From assembly GCA_001725155.1 (NCBI GenBank), contig MEFP01000030.1, positions 248,001 to 312,000 of the forward strand: DNA of 64,000 nt. The letters run 5' to 3'. Origin of the DNA: Lysobacteraceae bacterium SCN 69-320 (GTDB lineage: Bacteria > Pseudomonadota > Gammaproteobacteria > Xanthomonadales > Rhodanobacteraceae). Below the pieces are notes generated by a model. It did not search any database, had not been told where the DNA came from, and saw only the letters and a list, made by a program, of their open reading frames with translations. This document shows positions 18,939-27,379 of the stretch, piece after piece. The translations under genes were made by a program, and so were the position numbers. Positions within the stretch are counted from its first letter, which is position 1, and every line of letters starts with the position of its first letter.

Positions 18939-19982
18939 ATGACCGCCCTGCCCGCCGTCGAATCCACCCTGATGTTCCGCGAAGCCCATAGCAGCGCCGG
19001 GCTGATCGCCGCGCAGTTCGCCGCCAACGCCGGCGCGGTCGCGCGCCTGGCCGCGCGGCTGCGCGCGCAGCCGCCGCGCTTCATCGTGACCTGCGCGCGC
19101 GGCAGCTCCGACCATGCGGCGACCTTCGCGAAATACCTGTTCGAGACCCAGCTCGGCCTGAGCACGGCTTCGGCGTCGCCGTCGGTGACCTCGGTCTACG
19201 CCGCGCCGCTGCAGCTCGACGGCGCGCTGTTCGTCGCGATCTCCCAGTCCGGCAAGAGCCCGGATCTCGTGCGCAGCGCCGAAGCCGCGCGCACCGCGGG
19301 CGCGCAGGTGCTGGCCCTGGTCAATACCGAGGATTCGCCGCTGGCCGCCGTCGCGCACGACGTCATCGCCCTGCGCGCCGGCCCCGAACGCAGCGTCGCG
19401 GCGACCAAGAGTTACCTGTGCACCCTGGCCGCCTTGCTGCAGCTCGCCACCGCGTGGAGCGCGCGGCGCGAGCTGGCCGACGCGCTCGACGGAGTGCCGG
19501 CCGCGCTGACGCGCAGCTGGGACAGCGACTGGTCGGCCCTCGTCGACGCGCTGGCGCCGGCGCGCAACCTGTTCGTGCTCGGCCGCGGCCTCGGCCTAGG
19601 TGCGGCACAGGAGGCCGCGCTCAAGTTCAAGGAGACCAGCGGCCTGCACGCCGAGGCGTTCAGCGCGGCCGAGGTCAGGCACGGTCCGATGGCGCTGATC
19701 GGCGAAGGCTTCCCGCTGCTCGTGTTCGCCCAGGATGACGGCACCCAGGCCGGCACCCTGGCCGCGGCGCAGGAATTCCGGGCGCGCGGCGCGCGCGTGT
19801 TCGTCGCCGCGCCGGGCGATCCGGCCGGCAGCGACCTGCCGCTGCCCGAACGCGTGCATCCGGCCGTCGCACCGCTGCTGCAGGTGCAGAGTTTCTATCG
19901 CGCCTGCAATGCACTCGCCCTGCGCCGCGGCCACAATCCGGACCTGCCGCCGCATCTGAACAAGGTCACGGAAACCGTCTGA
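18939..19982 (+). CDS. nagB-II: SIS-domain glucosamine-6-phosphate deaminase (NagB-II type)
   Basis: Converts glucosamine-6-phosphate to fructose-6-phosphate and ammonia, replacing classical NagB. It has 347 aa with two SIS domains. The first has CARGSSDHAATFAKYLFE and ISQSGKSPDLVRSAEAAR; the second has VLGRGLGLGAAQEAALKFKE and AEVRHGPMALI. It resembles the isomerase half of GlmS without the glutaminase domain. GAGGA precedes ATG 18939. The stop overlaps the nagA start (TGATG), so the two are coupled. AgaS-like isomerases have similar architecture, but the link to nagA and NagQ favours NagB-II. Confidence 0.9.
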   Translation: MTALPAVESTLMFREAHSSAGLIAAQFAANAGAVARLAARLRAQPPRFIVTCARGSSDHAATFAKYLFETQLGLSTASASPSVTSVYAAPLQLDGALFVAISQSGKSPDLVRSAEAARTAGAQVLALVNTEDSPLAAVAHDVIALRAGPERSVAATKSYLCTLAALLQLATAWSARRELADALDGVPAALTRSWDSDWSALVDALAPARNLFVLGRGLGLGAAQEAALKFKETSGLHAEAFSAAEVRHGPMALIGEGFPLLVFAQDDGTQAGTLAAAQEFRARGARVFVAAPGDPAGSDLPLPERVHPAVAPLLQVQSFYRACNALALRRGHNPDLPPHLNKVTETV

Positions 19983-21127
19983 TGGCCATCGCCCTCGTCA
20001 ATGCCCGCGTGCTCGTCGACGACGGGCTGCGCACCGGTCTGGCCGTGCTCGTCGACGGCGAGGACATCACGGCCGTCGTCGATGCGAACGATCCGCGCGT
20101 CGCCGCGGCACAACGCCACGATCTCGGCGGCCGCCTGCTGCTGCCGGGCTTCATCGACTGCCAGGTCAACGGCGGCGGCGACGTGCTGTTCAACGACGCG
20201 CCGACCGTGGAAACCATACGCCGCATCGGCGCGGCGCACCGGCGCTACGGCACGACCGGCTTCCTGCCGACCCTGATCAGCGACACGCCGCAGGCCATGG
20301 CCGAGGCGATCGTCGCGGTCGACGCGGCCATCGCGCAAGGCGTGCCCGGCGTGCTCGGCATCCATCTGGAAGGACCGTATCTCGCGCCGCAGCGCAAAGG
20401 TGCGCATGACGCGGCGAAGTTCCGCGCACCGGACGCGGACGACGTCGCGCTGGCCGCCTCGTTGCGCAGCGGCGTCACCGTGCTGACCCTCGCGCCCGAA
20501 CAGGTATCCGACGCCGCGCTGACCGAACTCGTGCGCCGCGGCGTCATCGTCGCGGCCGGCCACACGGCGACCGACTACGCGCGGCTCATGCAGGCGTTCG
20601 CCCTCGGCGTGCGCGGCGTGACCCACCTGTTCAATGCGATGACGCCGCTGACCGGCCGCGAACCCGGCGCGGTCGGTGCCGCGCTCGACCACCGCGACAG
20701 CTGGTGCGGCCTGATCAACGACGGCCACCACGTGCATGCGGCGAGTCTGCGCACGGCCCTACGCGCCAAGCCGCGCGGCCGCACGTTCTTCGTGACCGAC
20801 GCGATGCCGCCGGTCGGCGGCGAACTGGGCGAGTACAGCCTGGCCGGCCAGCGCGTGGTGCTGCGCGACGGCCAATGCGTCAACGAGCAGGGCGCGCTGG
20901 CCGGCTCGGCGCTGGACATGATCACGGCCGTGCGCAACGGCGTGGAGCTGCTGGGCCTGCCGCTGGAAGATTCGGCGCGCATGGCGTCGACCTGGCCGGC
21001 CGAATTTCTGGGCATCGCCGGACGCCGCGGACGCATCGCCGCGGGCTGCGCCGCCGACCTCGTCGTCGTCGATCCTGAATGGCGCGTGCACGAAACCTGG
21101 ATCGCCGGGCAGCGCGAAACCCATTGA
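19982..21127 (+). CDS. nagA: N-acetylglucosamine-6-phosphate deacetylase
   Basis: Metal-dependent amidohydrolase that removes acetate from GlcNAc-6-P, producing the substrate of the deaminase encoded just upstream. It has 381 aa, the usual length. Conserved residues are visible: metal ligand Glu130 in GIHLEGPYLAP, His194 in AAGHTATDY, His215 in THLFNAMTPL, His249/250 in INDGHHVH and the catalytic Asp273 in FVTDAMPPVGG. It is the last enzyme gene of the GntR-regulated operon. A TonB receptor follows after 149 bp with its own leader, which could take up GlcNAc oligomers. Confidence 0.96.
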   Translation: MAIALVNARVLVDDGLRTGLAVLVDGEDITAVVDANDPRVAAAQRHDLGGRLLLPGFIDCQVNGGGDVLFNDAPTVETIRRIGAAHRRYGTTGFLPTLISDTPQAMAEAIVAVDAAIAQGVPGVLGIHLEGPYLAPQRKGAHDAAKFRAPDADDVALAASLRSGVTVLTLAPEQVSDAALTELVRRGVIVAAGHTATDYARLMQAFALGVRGVTHLFNAMTPLTGREPGAVGAALDHRDSWCGLINDGHHVHAASLRTALRAKPRGRTFFVTDAMPPVGGELGEYSLAGQRVVLRDGQCVNEQGALAGSALDMITAVRNGVELLGLPLEDSARMASTWPAEFLGIAGRRGRIAAGCAADLVVVDPEWRVHETWIAGQRETH

Positions 21128-21172
21128 CGCGGCAGGCCCTGCCGCCACGGGACTTAGATCTGAAACATGAAT

Positions 21173-21247
21173 CTAGGTCCGCAGACCTAGTCCGCAAGGC
21201 CGTTTTCCTAATTTCCCGATCGGCAAAAATGCCGAGGCTTTATGCCT
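21173..21247 (+). other. Hairpin-rich leader upstream of TonB receptor
   Basis: Three small perfect hairpins lie in the 149-bp gap before the receptor: CTAGGTC-CGCA-GACCTAG (21173-21190), CGGC-AAAAAT-GCCG (21221-21234) and AGGC-TTTAT-GCCT (21235-21247). None is followed by a T-run, so they are not clear terminators. They may be part of a structured 5' leader or protein-binding sites. No known riboswitch is recognised. Confidence 0.4.
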
Positions 21248-21276
21248 AGCCAGTTACACATAGCCAGGGGGAAATC

Positions 21277-23496
21277 ATGAAACGACCGTTGCGCATCAGG
21301 ACCTTGGTCCTGCTGATCGGCCTGGGGTTGAGTGCCGCGAGCCACGCCCAGCAATCCACCACCGACGAAACGAATGGCAAGAAGGACGACACCGTCCAGC
21401 TTCGCAACATCGACGTCCATGCAATCGCGCCGTGGCGCGTGAAGCTCGACTATCTGATGCCCGAAGTCGACGGCCCGTTCATCACCGTCACGAAGAAGAC
21501 GTCGATCACCAAGCTCGACCACCTGCCGACCATCATCGACAACAATCTGCGCGCGGTGTTCTCGCAGACGCCGGGCCTGCTCGTTTCCGAGCAGCAGGCG
21601 CCGGGCCAGACCAATCTGAGCTATCGCGGCATCGGCAATCCGCAGGAATCCGAGTTCGTCACGGTGCTGCAGGACGGCATTCCGCTGCAGGCCGACTGGA
21701 TCGGCTATCCGACCATCTATTCGTTCCCGCTGCCGCAGACCATCGCGACGGTGCAGTCGATCCGCGGCGGCAGCTCGCTGCTGTACGGACCGGAGCCGCC
21801 GCCGACGATCAACCTCGTCAGCCGCAAGCCCGTCGCCGACCGCGAGCTGGCCGGCTACACCGAGAACGTGGTCGGCACGAACGGCCTGTTCGCGACGTTC
21901 AACACCGTGTCGGGCACCTCGGGCAACTGGGACTACCTTGCCGACGTGCACTACCGCCGCACCGACGGCCAGCGCCACAACGGCGACTCGGATCTGTCCG
22001 GCGCCGATTTCCACCTGGGCTACCGCCCCGACGAAGCCGCCTACTGGGCGGTCGATTTCCACGGCTACGACCTGGAAACCGGCGACCCCGGCAAGATGAG
22101 CTATTCGGTGTTCCAGCGCGACGCCGACACGACCACGACGCCGGACGCGCGCCTGTGGACCGAGCGCTATCAGCTGAGCCTGACCCACGAACGCAAGTTC
22201 GACGAGAAGACCCAGCTCGTGGCCAAGGTGTGGAGCGGCTACCAGAACCTGGCCTCGCGCTCGGAAGCCGGCTTCGTCGCGCCGCAGCCGCCGCCGACCA
22301 CCGCGCAGCTGCAGGACGACGTGTTCCGCTATGCCGGTATCGACGCGCGCCTGCTGCACCGCTGGGCCCGCGGCAATGCGCTGACGATCGGCTTCACCGG
22401 CTATCACTCGGATGCGCCGTTCCGCCAGTGGACCGCGAGCAACCTCAGCGTGCCGCGCAGCGAGCGCTTCACGCCGGCCTGCCTGACGCCGTCCCAGGCC
22501 GACTGCGCGCGCCTGCACCACGAACGCTCCACCGACTACGCCGCCGTGTTCGCCGAAAACGTGTTCCGCTGGGGCAAGTGGCACCTCGTGCCGTCGGTGC
22601 GCCTGGAACGCGAGAAGGTCGACGTCGAGGAATCCATCAAGCCGCCGAACCTGACCCGCGGCCTCGTCGACCGCACGGTCACGCACAACGTGCCGCTGTT
22701 CGGCATCGGCTTCGGCAACGACTTCGGCCACCTCAACGAGACCTATTTCAACGTCTCGCAGGGCTGGCGCCCGGTGCGCTACTTCGACATCGGCTCGCCG
22801 TTCGGCAACACCGCGGCCGGCGAGATCAACGATCCGGACCCGACCCACATCCTGTCCTTCGAGGCGGGCGTGCACGGCAACCCGGTCGACGGCCTGTTCT
22901 ACGACGTCAGCCTGTTCCAGGTGAACGTCAAGGACCGCATCGAAAGCCAGCCGGCCGGTCCCGGCGCGCCGGCGAACAACACGATCAACGTGAACACCGG
23001 CGACACGCGTCATCGCGGCTTCGAAGGCCAGGTCGACTACGACTTCCTCGCCGCGCGCGATCCGCAGACCCAGCGCCACTTCTCGGTGTTCGCCAACGTG
23101 TCGCTGCTCGACGCCGAGTTCACCGCCACGCGCAACGCCGCCAACCTCGGCAACAAGCCGGCGTTCTCGCCGCGCTACCTGGCCCGCGCCGGCCTGAACT
23201 GGCGCGAGGACCATCACTACAAGGTGGCGCTGTCCTGGCTGTCGGTGGCGAGCCAGTACTTCCAGGACTCCAACCAGCCGGCGTTCCCGACCGACCCGAC
23301 GCGCTTCATCCCGGCGAAGGTGCCGCAGTACACGGTCGTGGACCTCAGCGGCGACTACTACGTCACTCAGAAGGTGCGCCTGCTGGCCGGCGTCTCCAAC
23401 CTGATGGATCACAAGTACTACAGCCGCGTGTTCTCCAACGGCATCGAGCCGGGCCTGGCGCGCAGCTACTACGCGGGCGCTTCGTTCGAGTTCTGA
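21277..23496 (+). CDS. TonB-dependent receptor, FecA-like
   Basis: Outer-membrane receptor of 739 aa with a signal peptide (MKRPLRIRTLVLLIGLGLSA...SHAQ). The plug domain is evident (FSQTPGLLVSEQQAPGQTNL; RGIGNPQESEFVTVLQDGIP; QSIRGGSSLLYGPEPPPTIN) and the protein ends in the aromatic YYAGASFEF needed for barrel assembly. AGGGGG precedes ATG 21277. The plug looks most like the ferric-citrate/siderophore type, but it follows nagA on the same strand, so a chitin-fragment substrate is also possible. A clear terminator follows at 23519. Confidence 0.93.
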   Translation: MKRPLRIRTLVLLIGLGLSAASHAQQSTTDETNGKKDDTVQLRNIDVHAIAPWRVKLDYLMPEVDGPFITVTKKTSITKLDHLPTIIDNNLRAVFSQTPGLLVSEQQAPGQTNLSYRGIGNPQESEFVTVLQDGIPLQADWIGYPTIYSFPLPQTIATVQSIRGGSSLLYGPEPPPTINLVSRKPVADRELAGYTENVVGTNGLFATFNTVSGTSGNWDYLADVHYRRTDGQRHNGDSDLSGADFHLGYRPDEAAYWAVDFHGYDLETGDPGKMSYSVFQRDADTTTTPDARLWTERYQLSLTHERKFDEKTQLVAKVWSGYQNLASRSEAGFVAPQPPPTTAQLQDDVFRYAGIDARLLHRWARGNALTIGFTGYHSDAPFRQWTASNLSVPRSERFTPACLTPSQADCARLHHERSTDYAAVFAENVFRWGKWHLVPSVRLEREKVDVEESIKPPNLTRGLVDRTVTHNVPLFGIGFGNDFGHLNETYFNVSQGWRPVRYFDIGSPFGNTAAGEINDPDPTHILSFEAGVHGNPVDGLFYDVSLFQVNVKDRIESQPAGPGAPANNTINVNTGDTRHRGFEGQVDYDFLAARDPQTQRHFSVFANVSLLDAEFTATRNAANLGNKPAFSPRYLARAGLNWREDHHYKVALSWLSVASQYFQDSNQPAFPTDPTRFIPAKVPQYTVVDLSGDYYVTQKVRLLAGVSNLMDHKYYSRVFSNGIEPGLARSYYAGASFEF

Positions 23497-23518
23497 GCCA
23501 CTGCAAAGCGGTAAAACA

Positions 23519-23547
23519 CAGCGGGGCTACGGCCCCGCTGTTCGTTT
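23519..23547 (+). terminator. Rho-independent terminator after TonB receptor
   Basis: CAGCGGGGC (23519-23527), loop TACG and GCCCCGCTG (23532-23540) form a perfect 9-bp stem followed by TTCGTTT. Confidence 0.8.
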
Positions 23548-23688
23548 GGGCCGGGCCGCAGCGGCAATGCGCGGGCGTATGGCGCGCTTCTCCCGACTCC
23601 ATACGTTTCCGCCGGCAGATCGAGCGCCCGCGAAGGCACCTGCCGCGCCTCTCCGCGTGAAGTGCTGCGCGAGTTGCGTCTTTGCGGC

Positions 23689-23729
23689 AAACCCATCCCC
23701 ACCCATACCCTCCCCTTGAAGGGGAGGGA
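23689..23729. repeat. Dispersed repeat R1, short form, copy C
   Basis: AAACCCATCCCCACCCATAC followed by CCTCCCCTTGAAGGGGAGGG. The second part is a near-perfect palindrome (CCTCCCCTT/AAGGGGAGG). The copy at 23887 is in opposite orientation. Confidence 0.8.
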
Positions 23730-23815
23730 TTGTCGAGGCGAGCTTTGAGCCTTCCGCTGAAAGGGAGGGTTTTATGCACGGCGCTCGCGAACAGTGGATT
23801 CGAGCCACCTCGCTC

Positions 23816-23885
23816 CGAGCGGGCATGTCCGAGCGGGCCTGTTCGAGCTGGTCTGTTCGAGCTGGTATGCCCTAGCTGGCCTGAG
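23816..23885. repeat. 14-bp tandem repeat, five units
   Basis: Five consecutive 14-bp units starting at 23816, 23830, 23844, 23858 and 23872: CGAGCGGGCATGTC, CGAGCGGGCCTGTT, CGAGCTGGTCTGTT, CGAGCTGGTATGCC and the more diverged CTAGCTGGCCTGAG. The array ends directly against R1 copy D. Confidence 0.8.
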
Positions 23886-23886
23886 T

Positions 23887-23928
23887 AACCCTCCCCTTCA
23901 AGGGGAGGGTATGGGTGGGGATGGGTTT
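23887..23928. repeat. Dispersed repeat R1, short form, copy D (inverted)
   Basis: AACCCTCCCCTTCAAGGGGA then GGGTATGGGTGGGGATGGGT. It is the reverse complement of copy C, nearly base for base, 158 bp away, and is nearly identical to the copy at 62640. Confidence 0.8.
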
Positions 23929-24319
23929 GCTTCGCAGCGAACGCCAACAACGCCGACCGACTCCGGACATCCCCGGCACCTCACTTGCCGGCGCGAAGGC
24001 ATGCTCCGCCTTTCCGCCATCCACGACGGCACGCCCCACCCGCACGCCCCTGCCTGCACAGCTCTGCCTGCGCAGCCTCCTCCACCGCCCCTTCGCACCG
24101 CCATCCAGCACCGCCGCCCGGACGCCGCGCTCCTGCAGCGCCTTCGCTCCATTCCGGCACCACCCCGCCAACGCGCAATCCTGCCGCGTCCACCCATGCC
24201 CTTCGTCACAGGACAGCGCCGCGACGCTGACCGAAGATCGGACGCCCCGGCGTCTGCGCGTGCTGCTCGACCTTTGCGCGCCGCCGCCCATCCAAGCTGC
24301 GCCCATCGGGAGAGTGAAT

Positions 24320-25951
24320 ATGGACAGACGCGATTTCCTGCAGTTCGCCGGCGCCGGTATCGGTGCCCTGCTGCTGCCCGTGTACGGCCGCGCGATCGCC
24401 GCGGAAGAACTGCTCAGCACGGTCGATGTCGCGACCAAGAAGCGCCTCGCCGACGCCGCGCTGGAAGCGGCCAAGGCCAGCGGCGCGAGCTACTGCGACG
24501 TGCGCATCGGGCGCTACCTGCGCCAGTTCGTCGTCACGCGCGAGGACCGCGTCGAGAACGTCGTCAATACCGAATCCTCGGGCGTGGGCATCCGCGTGAT
24601 CGCCAACGGCACCTGGGGCTTCGCCGCGACCAGCGTCGCCACGCCGGAAGCCGTGGCCAAGGCCGCACGCCAGGCCGTGACCATCGCCAAGGCCAACTCG
24701 CGCCTGCAGGCCAAGCCGGTCGAGCTCGCCCCGGTCAAGGGCGCCGGCGACGTCAGCTGGAAGACGCCGATCCAGAAAAACGCGATGGAAGTGCCGATCA
24801 AGGACAAGGTCGACCTGCTGCTGTCGGTCAACGCCGCGGCCATGAAGGCCGGCGCGAGCTTCATCAATTCGATCCTGTTCCTGGTCAACGAACAGAAGTA
24901 TTTCGCCTCGACCGACGGCTCCTACATCGACCAGGACGTGCACCGCATCTGGGCGCCGATGACGGTCACCGCCGTCGACAAGGCCAGCGGCAAGTTCCGC
25001 ACGCGCCAGGGCCTGTCCGATCCGCGCGGCATGGGCTACGAATACCTGGAACCCAAGGCGGCCGACAAGGTCACCCTGCCCGGCGGCGCGGTCGTCTACG
25101 GCAATTCCTACGACATGGTCGAGGACGCCGTCGCCGCGGCCAAGCAGGCCCAGGCCAAGCTCAAGGCGCGCTCGGTCAAGCCGGGCAAGTACGACCTCAT
25201 GCTCGATCCGTCGCACCTGTGGCTGACCATCCATGAATCGGTCGGCCATCCGCTGGAACTCGACCGCGTGCTCGGCTACGAAGCCAACTACGCCGGCACC
25301 AGCTTCGCCACGCTGGACAAGTGGAAAGAGAAGTTCCAGTACGGCAGCGACAAGGTCACCATCTTCGCCGACAAGACCCAGCCCGGCTCGCTCGGCGCGG
25401 TCGCCTACGACGACGAAGGCGTCAAGACCCAGCGCTGGGATCTGATCAGCAAGGGCAAGCTCGTCAACTACCAGGTCATCCGCGACCAGGCCCACATCCT
25501 CGGCCTCAAGGAATCGCAGGGCTGCTGCTACGCCGACTCCTGGTCCAGCGTGCAGTTCCAGCGCATGGCCAACGTCTCGCTCGCGCCGGGCGAAGCCAAG
25601 CTGTCGCCGCAGGAGATGATCAAGGACATCGAAAACGGCATCTACATCGTCGGCGACGGTTCGTTCTCGATCGACCAGCAGCGCTACAACGCCCAGTTCG
25701 GCGGCCAGCTGTTCTATGAAATCAAGAACGGCAAGGTCACCGAGATGATCGAGGACGTGGCCTACCAGATCCGCACGCCGGAATTCTGGAACGCCTGCGT
25801 CGCGGTCTGCGACCAGAGCGACTACCGCCTCGGTGGCTCGTTCTTCGACGGCAAGGGCCAGCCGGGCCAGGTGTCGGCCGTGTCGCACGGCTCGTCCACC
25901 GCGCGCTTCAACGGCATCAACGTCATCAACACTGCGCGCAGCCTCGGCTGA
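24320..25951 (+). CDS. TldD/PmbA-family metalloprotease with Tat signal
   Basis: Predicted zinc peptidase of 543 aa. The TldD catalytic motif HESVGH is at residues 305-310, in LTIHESVGHPLELDR. Unlike cytoplasmic TldD it starts with a twin-arginine signal (MDRRDFLQFAGAGIGALLLP...AIAAEE), so it should be exported folded to the periplasm. I choose ATG 24320 because GGGAGAG lies upstream and the Tat motif begins there; the open frame further upstream is the repeat region and is not protein-like. A TldE-like partner follows 17 bp downstream. In E. coli TldD/TldE degrade unfolded peptides and mature microcins; here the substrate is unknown. Confidence 0.9.
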   Translation: MDRRDFLQFAGAGIGALLLPVYGRAIAAEELLSTVDVATKKRLADAALEAAKASGASYCDVRIGRYLRQFVVTREDRVENVVNTESSGVGIRVIANGTWGFAATSVATPEAVAKAARQAVTIAKANSRLQAKPVELAPVKGAGDVSWKTPIQKNAMEVPIKDKVDLLLSVNAAAMKAGASFINSILFLVNEQKYFASTDGSYIDQDVHRIWAPMTVTAVDKASGKFRTRQGLSDPRGMGYEYLEPKAADKVTLPGGAVVYGNSYDMVEDAVAAAKQAQAKLKARSVKPGKYDLMLDPSHLWLTIHESVGHPLELDRVLGYEANYAGTSFATLDKWKEKFQYGSDKVTIFADKTQPGSLGAVAYDDEGVKTQRWDLISKGKLVNYQVIRDQAHILGLKESQGCCYADSWSSVQFQRMANVSLAPGEAKLSPQEMIKDIENGIYIVGDGSFSIDQQRYNAQFGGQLFYEIKNGKVTEMIEDVAYQIRTPEFWNACVAVCDQSDYRLGGSFFDGKGQPGQVSAVSHGSSTARFNGINVINTARSLG

Positions 25952-25968
25952 TCTTAAGGAGACCGATC

Positions 25969-27309
25969 ATGAGTATTCTTTCCGAGCAGGAAGCCAAGGC
26001 CATCCTGGAGAAGGTCGTCAAGCTGTCCAAGGCCGACGAATGCAGCGCGCAGCTCAACGGCAGCATCATCGGCAACATCCGCTACGCGCTGAACAGCGTC
26101 TCGACCAGCGGCATCGTCGACGACCTGCAGCTCGGCGTGCAGGTCGCCTTCGGCAAGCGCGTCGGCACCGCGACGATCAATGAGTTCGACGACGCCTCGC
26201 TGGAGAAGGTCGTGCGCCGCGCCGAAGAGCTGGCCAAGCTCGCGCCCGAGAATCCGGAGTTCATGCCGGCGATCGACAAGCAGACCTACAAGCCCAGCGA
26301 AACCTTCGACGCCAAGACCGCCGCGATCTCGCCGGAATACCGCGCCGACGTCGCCGCGGCCTGCATCGAACCATGCAAGGCCGACAAGCTCGTCGCCGCC
26401 GGCTTTCTGTCCGACGCGCAGAGCTTCTTCGCGGCGTCCAACAGCAAGGGCAATTTCTTCTACCAGAAGTCCGCCGGCGCCGACTTCACCTGCACCGTGC
26501 GCACCGACGACGGCCGCGGCTCGGGCTGGGTCGCGCGCAACCTGCGCGACATCGACGCGTTCGACGCGAAGAAGGAAATCGCCGTCGCGATCGACAAGGC
26601 CAAGCGCTCGGTCGACGCCAAGGCGCTGGAGCCCGGCAAGTACACCGTCATTCTGGAACCGGCCGCGAGTGCAGGCCTGATCTCCTTCATGATGTTCGGC
26701 TTCGATGCGCGCCAGGCCGACGAAGGCCGCAGCTTCCTGTCGAAGAAGGGCGGCGGCAACAAGCTCGGCGAAAAACTGTTCGACGAACGCGTCACGATCT
26801 ACGCCGATCCGTGGGACAAGGACGCGGCGGTCATGCCGTTCGACCAGCAGAACGACGGCCTGCCGCGCGAGCGCCACAACATCATCAACAAGGGCAAGGT
26901 CGAATACCTGCAGTATTCGCGCTACTGGGCCGAGCAGAAAAAGAAGAAGGCGAACGGACAGCCCGGCAACCTGATCATGATCGGCGGCGACAAGTCGACG
27001 ATGGATCTGGTCAAGAGCACCAAGAAGGGCATCCTCGTCACGCGCACCTGGTACATCCGCATGGTCGATCCGCAGACCGTGCTGCTGACCGGCCTGACGC
27101 GCGACGGCACCTTCTACATCGAGAACGGCGAGATCAAGTACCCGATCAAGAATTTCCGCTTCAACGAATCGCCGGTCATCATGCTCAACAACATCGAGGA
27201 GCTCGGCAAGCCGGTGCGCGTCGGTGACGACGAATCGCCGTTCGTCATGATGATTCCGCCGATGAAGATCCGCGACTTCACCTTCACCTCGCTGTCGGAC
27301 GCGGTGTGA
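25969..27309 (+). CDS. TldE/PmbA-like protein, partner of TldD-like protease
   Basis: A 446-aa member of the TldD/PmbA superfamily lacking the HExxxH motif, as expected of the non-catalytic TldE-type subunit. TAAGGAG lies at ideal spacing before ATG 25969. Recognisable parts are YALNSVSTSGIVDDLQLGVQ (N-terminal domain), YTVILEPAASAGLISFMMFG and the C-terminal GLTRDGTFYIENGEIKYPIK, NFRFNES. No signal peptide is visible, although its partner has a Tat signal; it could be co-exported with TldD by a hitchhiker route. The two genes form a tight operon continuing to a DUF4159 gene. Confidence 0.87.
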   Translation: MSILSEQEAKAILEKVVKLSKADECSAQLNGSIIGNIRYALNSVSTSGIVDDLQLGVQVAFGKRVGTATINEFDDASLEKVVRRAEELAKLAPENPEFMPAIDKQTYKPSETFDAKTAAISPEYRADVAAACIEPCKADKLVAAGFLSDAQSFFAASNSKGNFFYQKSAGADFTCTVRTDDGRGSGWVARNLRDIDAFDAKKEIAVAIDKAKRSVDAKALEPGKYTVILEPAASAGLISFMMFGFDARQADEGRSFLSKKGGGNKLGEKLFDERVTIYADPWDKDAAVMPFDQQNDGLPRERHNIINKGKVEYLQYSRYWAEQKKKKANGQPGNLIMIGGDKSTMDLVKSTKKGILVTRTWYIRMVDPQTVLLTGLTRDGTFYIENGEIKYPIKNFRFNESPVIMLNNIEELGKPVRVGDDESPFVMMIPPMKIRDFTFTSLSDAV

Positions 27310-27341
27310 TCGCGGGCATCTCCGCCATTGCCTCGTACTGC

Positions 27342-27370
27342 CTCTCCTCCGGGCTCGCCCGGGGGAGAGG
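27342..27370 (+). promoter_or_regulatory. Hairpin enclosing the ribosome site of the DUF4159 gene
   Basis: CTCTCC-T-CCGGGC-TC-GCCCGG-G-GGAGAG forms a long stem with one internal mismatch. The 3' arm carries GGAGAGG, the only Shine-Dalgarno candidate for ATG 27380. Folding would hide it, so translation may be attenuated relative to the upstream tldD/tldE pair. Confidence 0.45.
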
Positions 27371-27379
27371 GCTCTGCCC

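Larger units (their letters stand above)
23548..24319. other. Gene-free, repeat-rich intergenic region
   Basis: This 770-bp stretch between the receptor terminator and the TldD-like gene shows no credible ORF on either strand. It holds two inverted R1 repeats (23689 and 23887) around a five-unit 14-bp tandem repeat, then a C-rich segment (about 24000-24200). The promoter of the TldD operon must lie near its right end. Confidence 0.6.

Noticed and set aside
16395-19358. Minus-strand ORF of 987 codons across zwf, the divergent gap and the nag genes
   Set aside because: It crosses promoters and genes on both strands, and its product is Arg/Ala-rich low-complexity sequence, typical of antisense frames in GC-rich DNA.
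23915-24319. N-terminal extension of the TldD-like frame by 135 codons
   Set aside because: It reads through repeats and a C-rich spacer; the Tat signal and ribosome site place the start at 24320.
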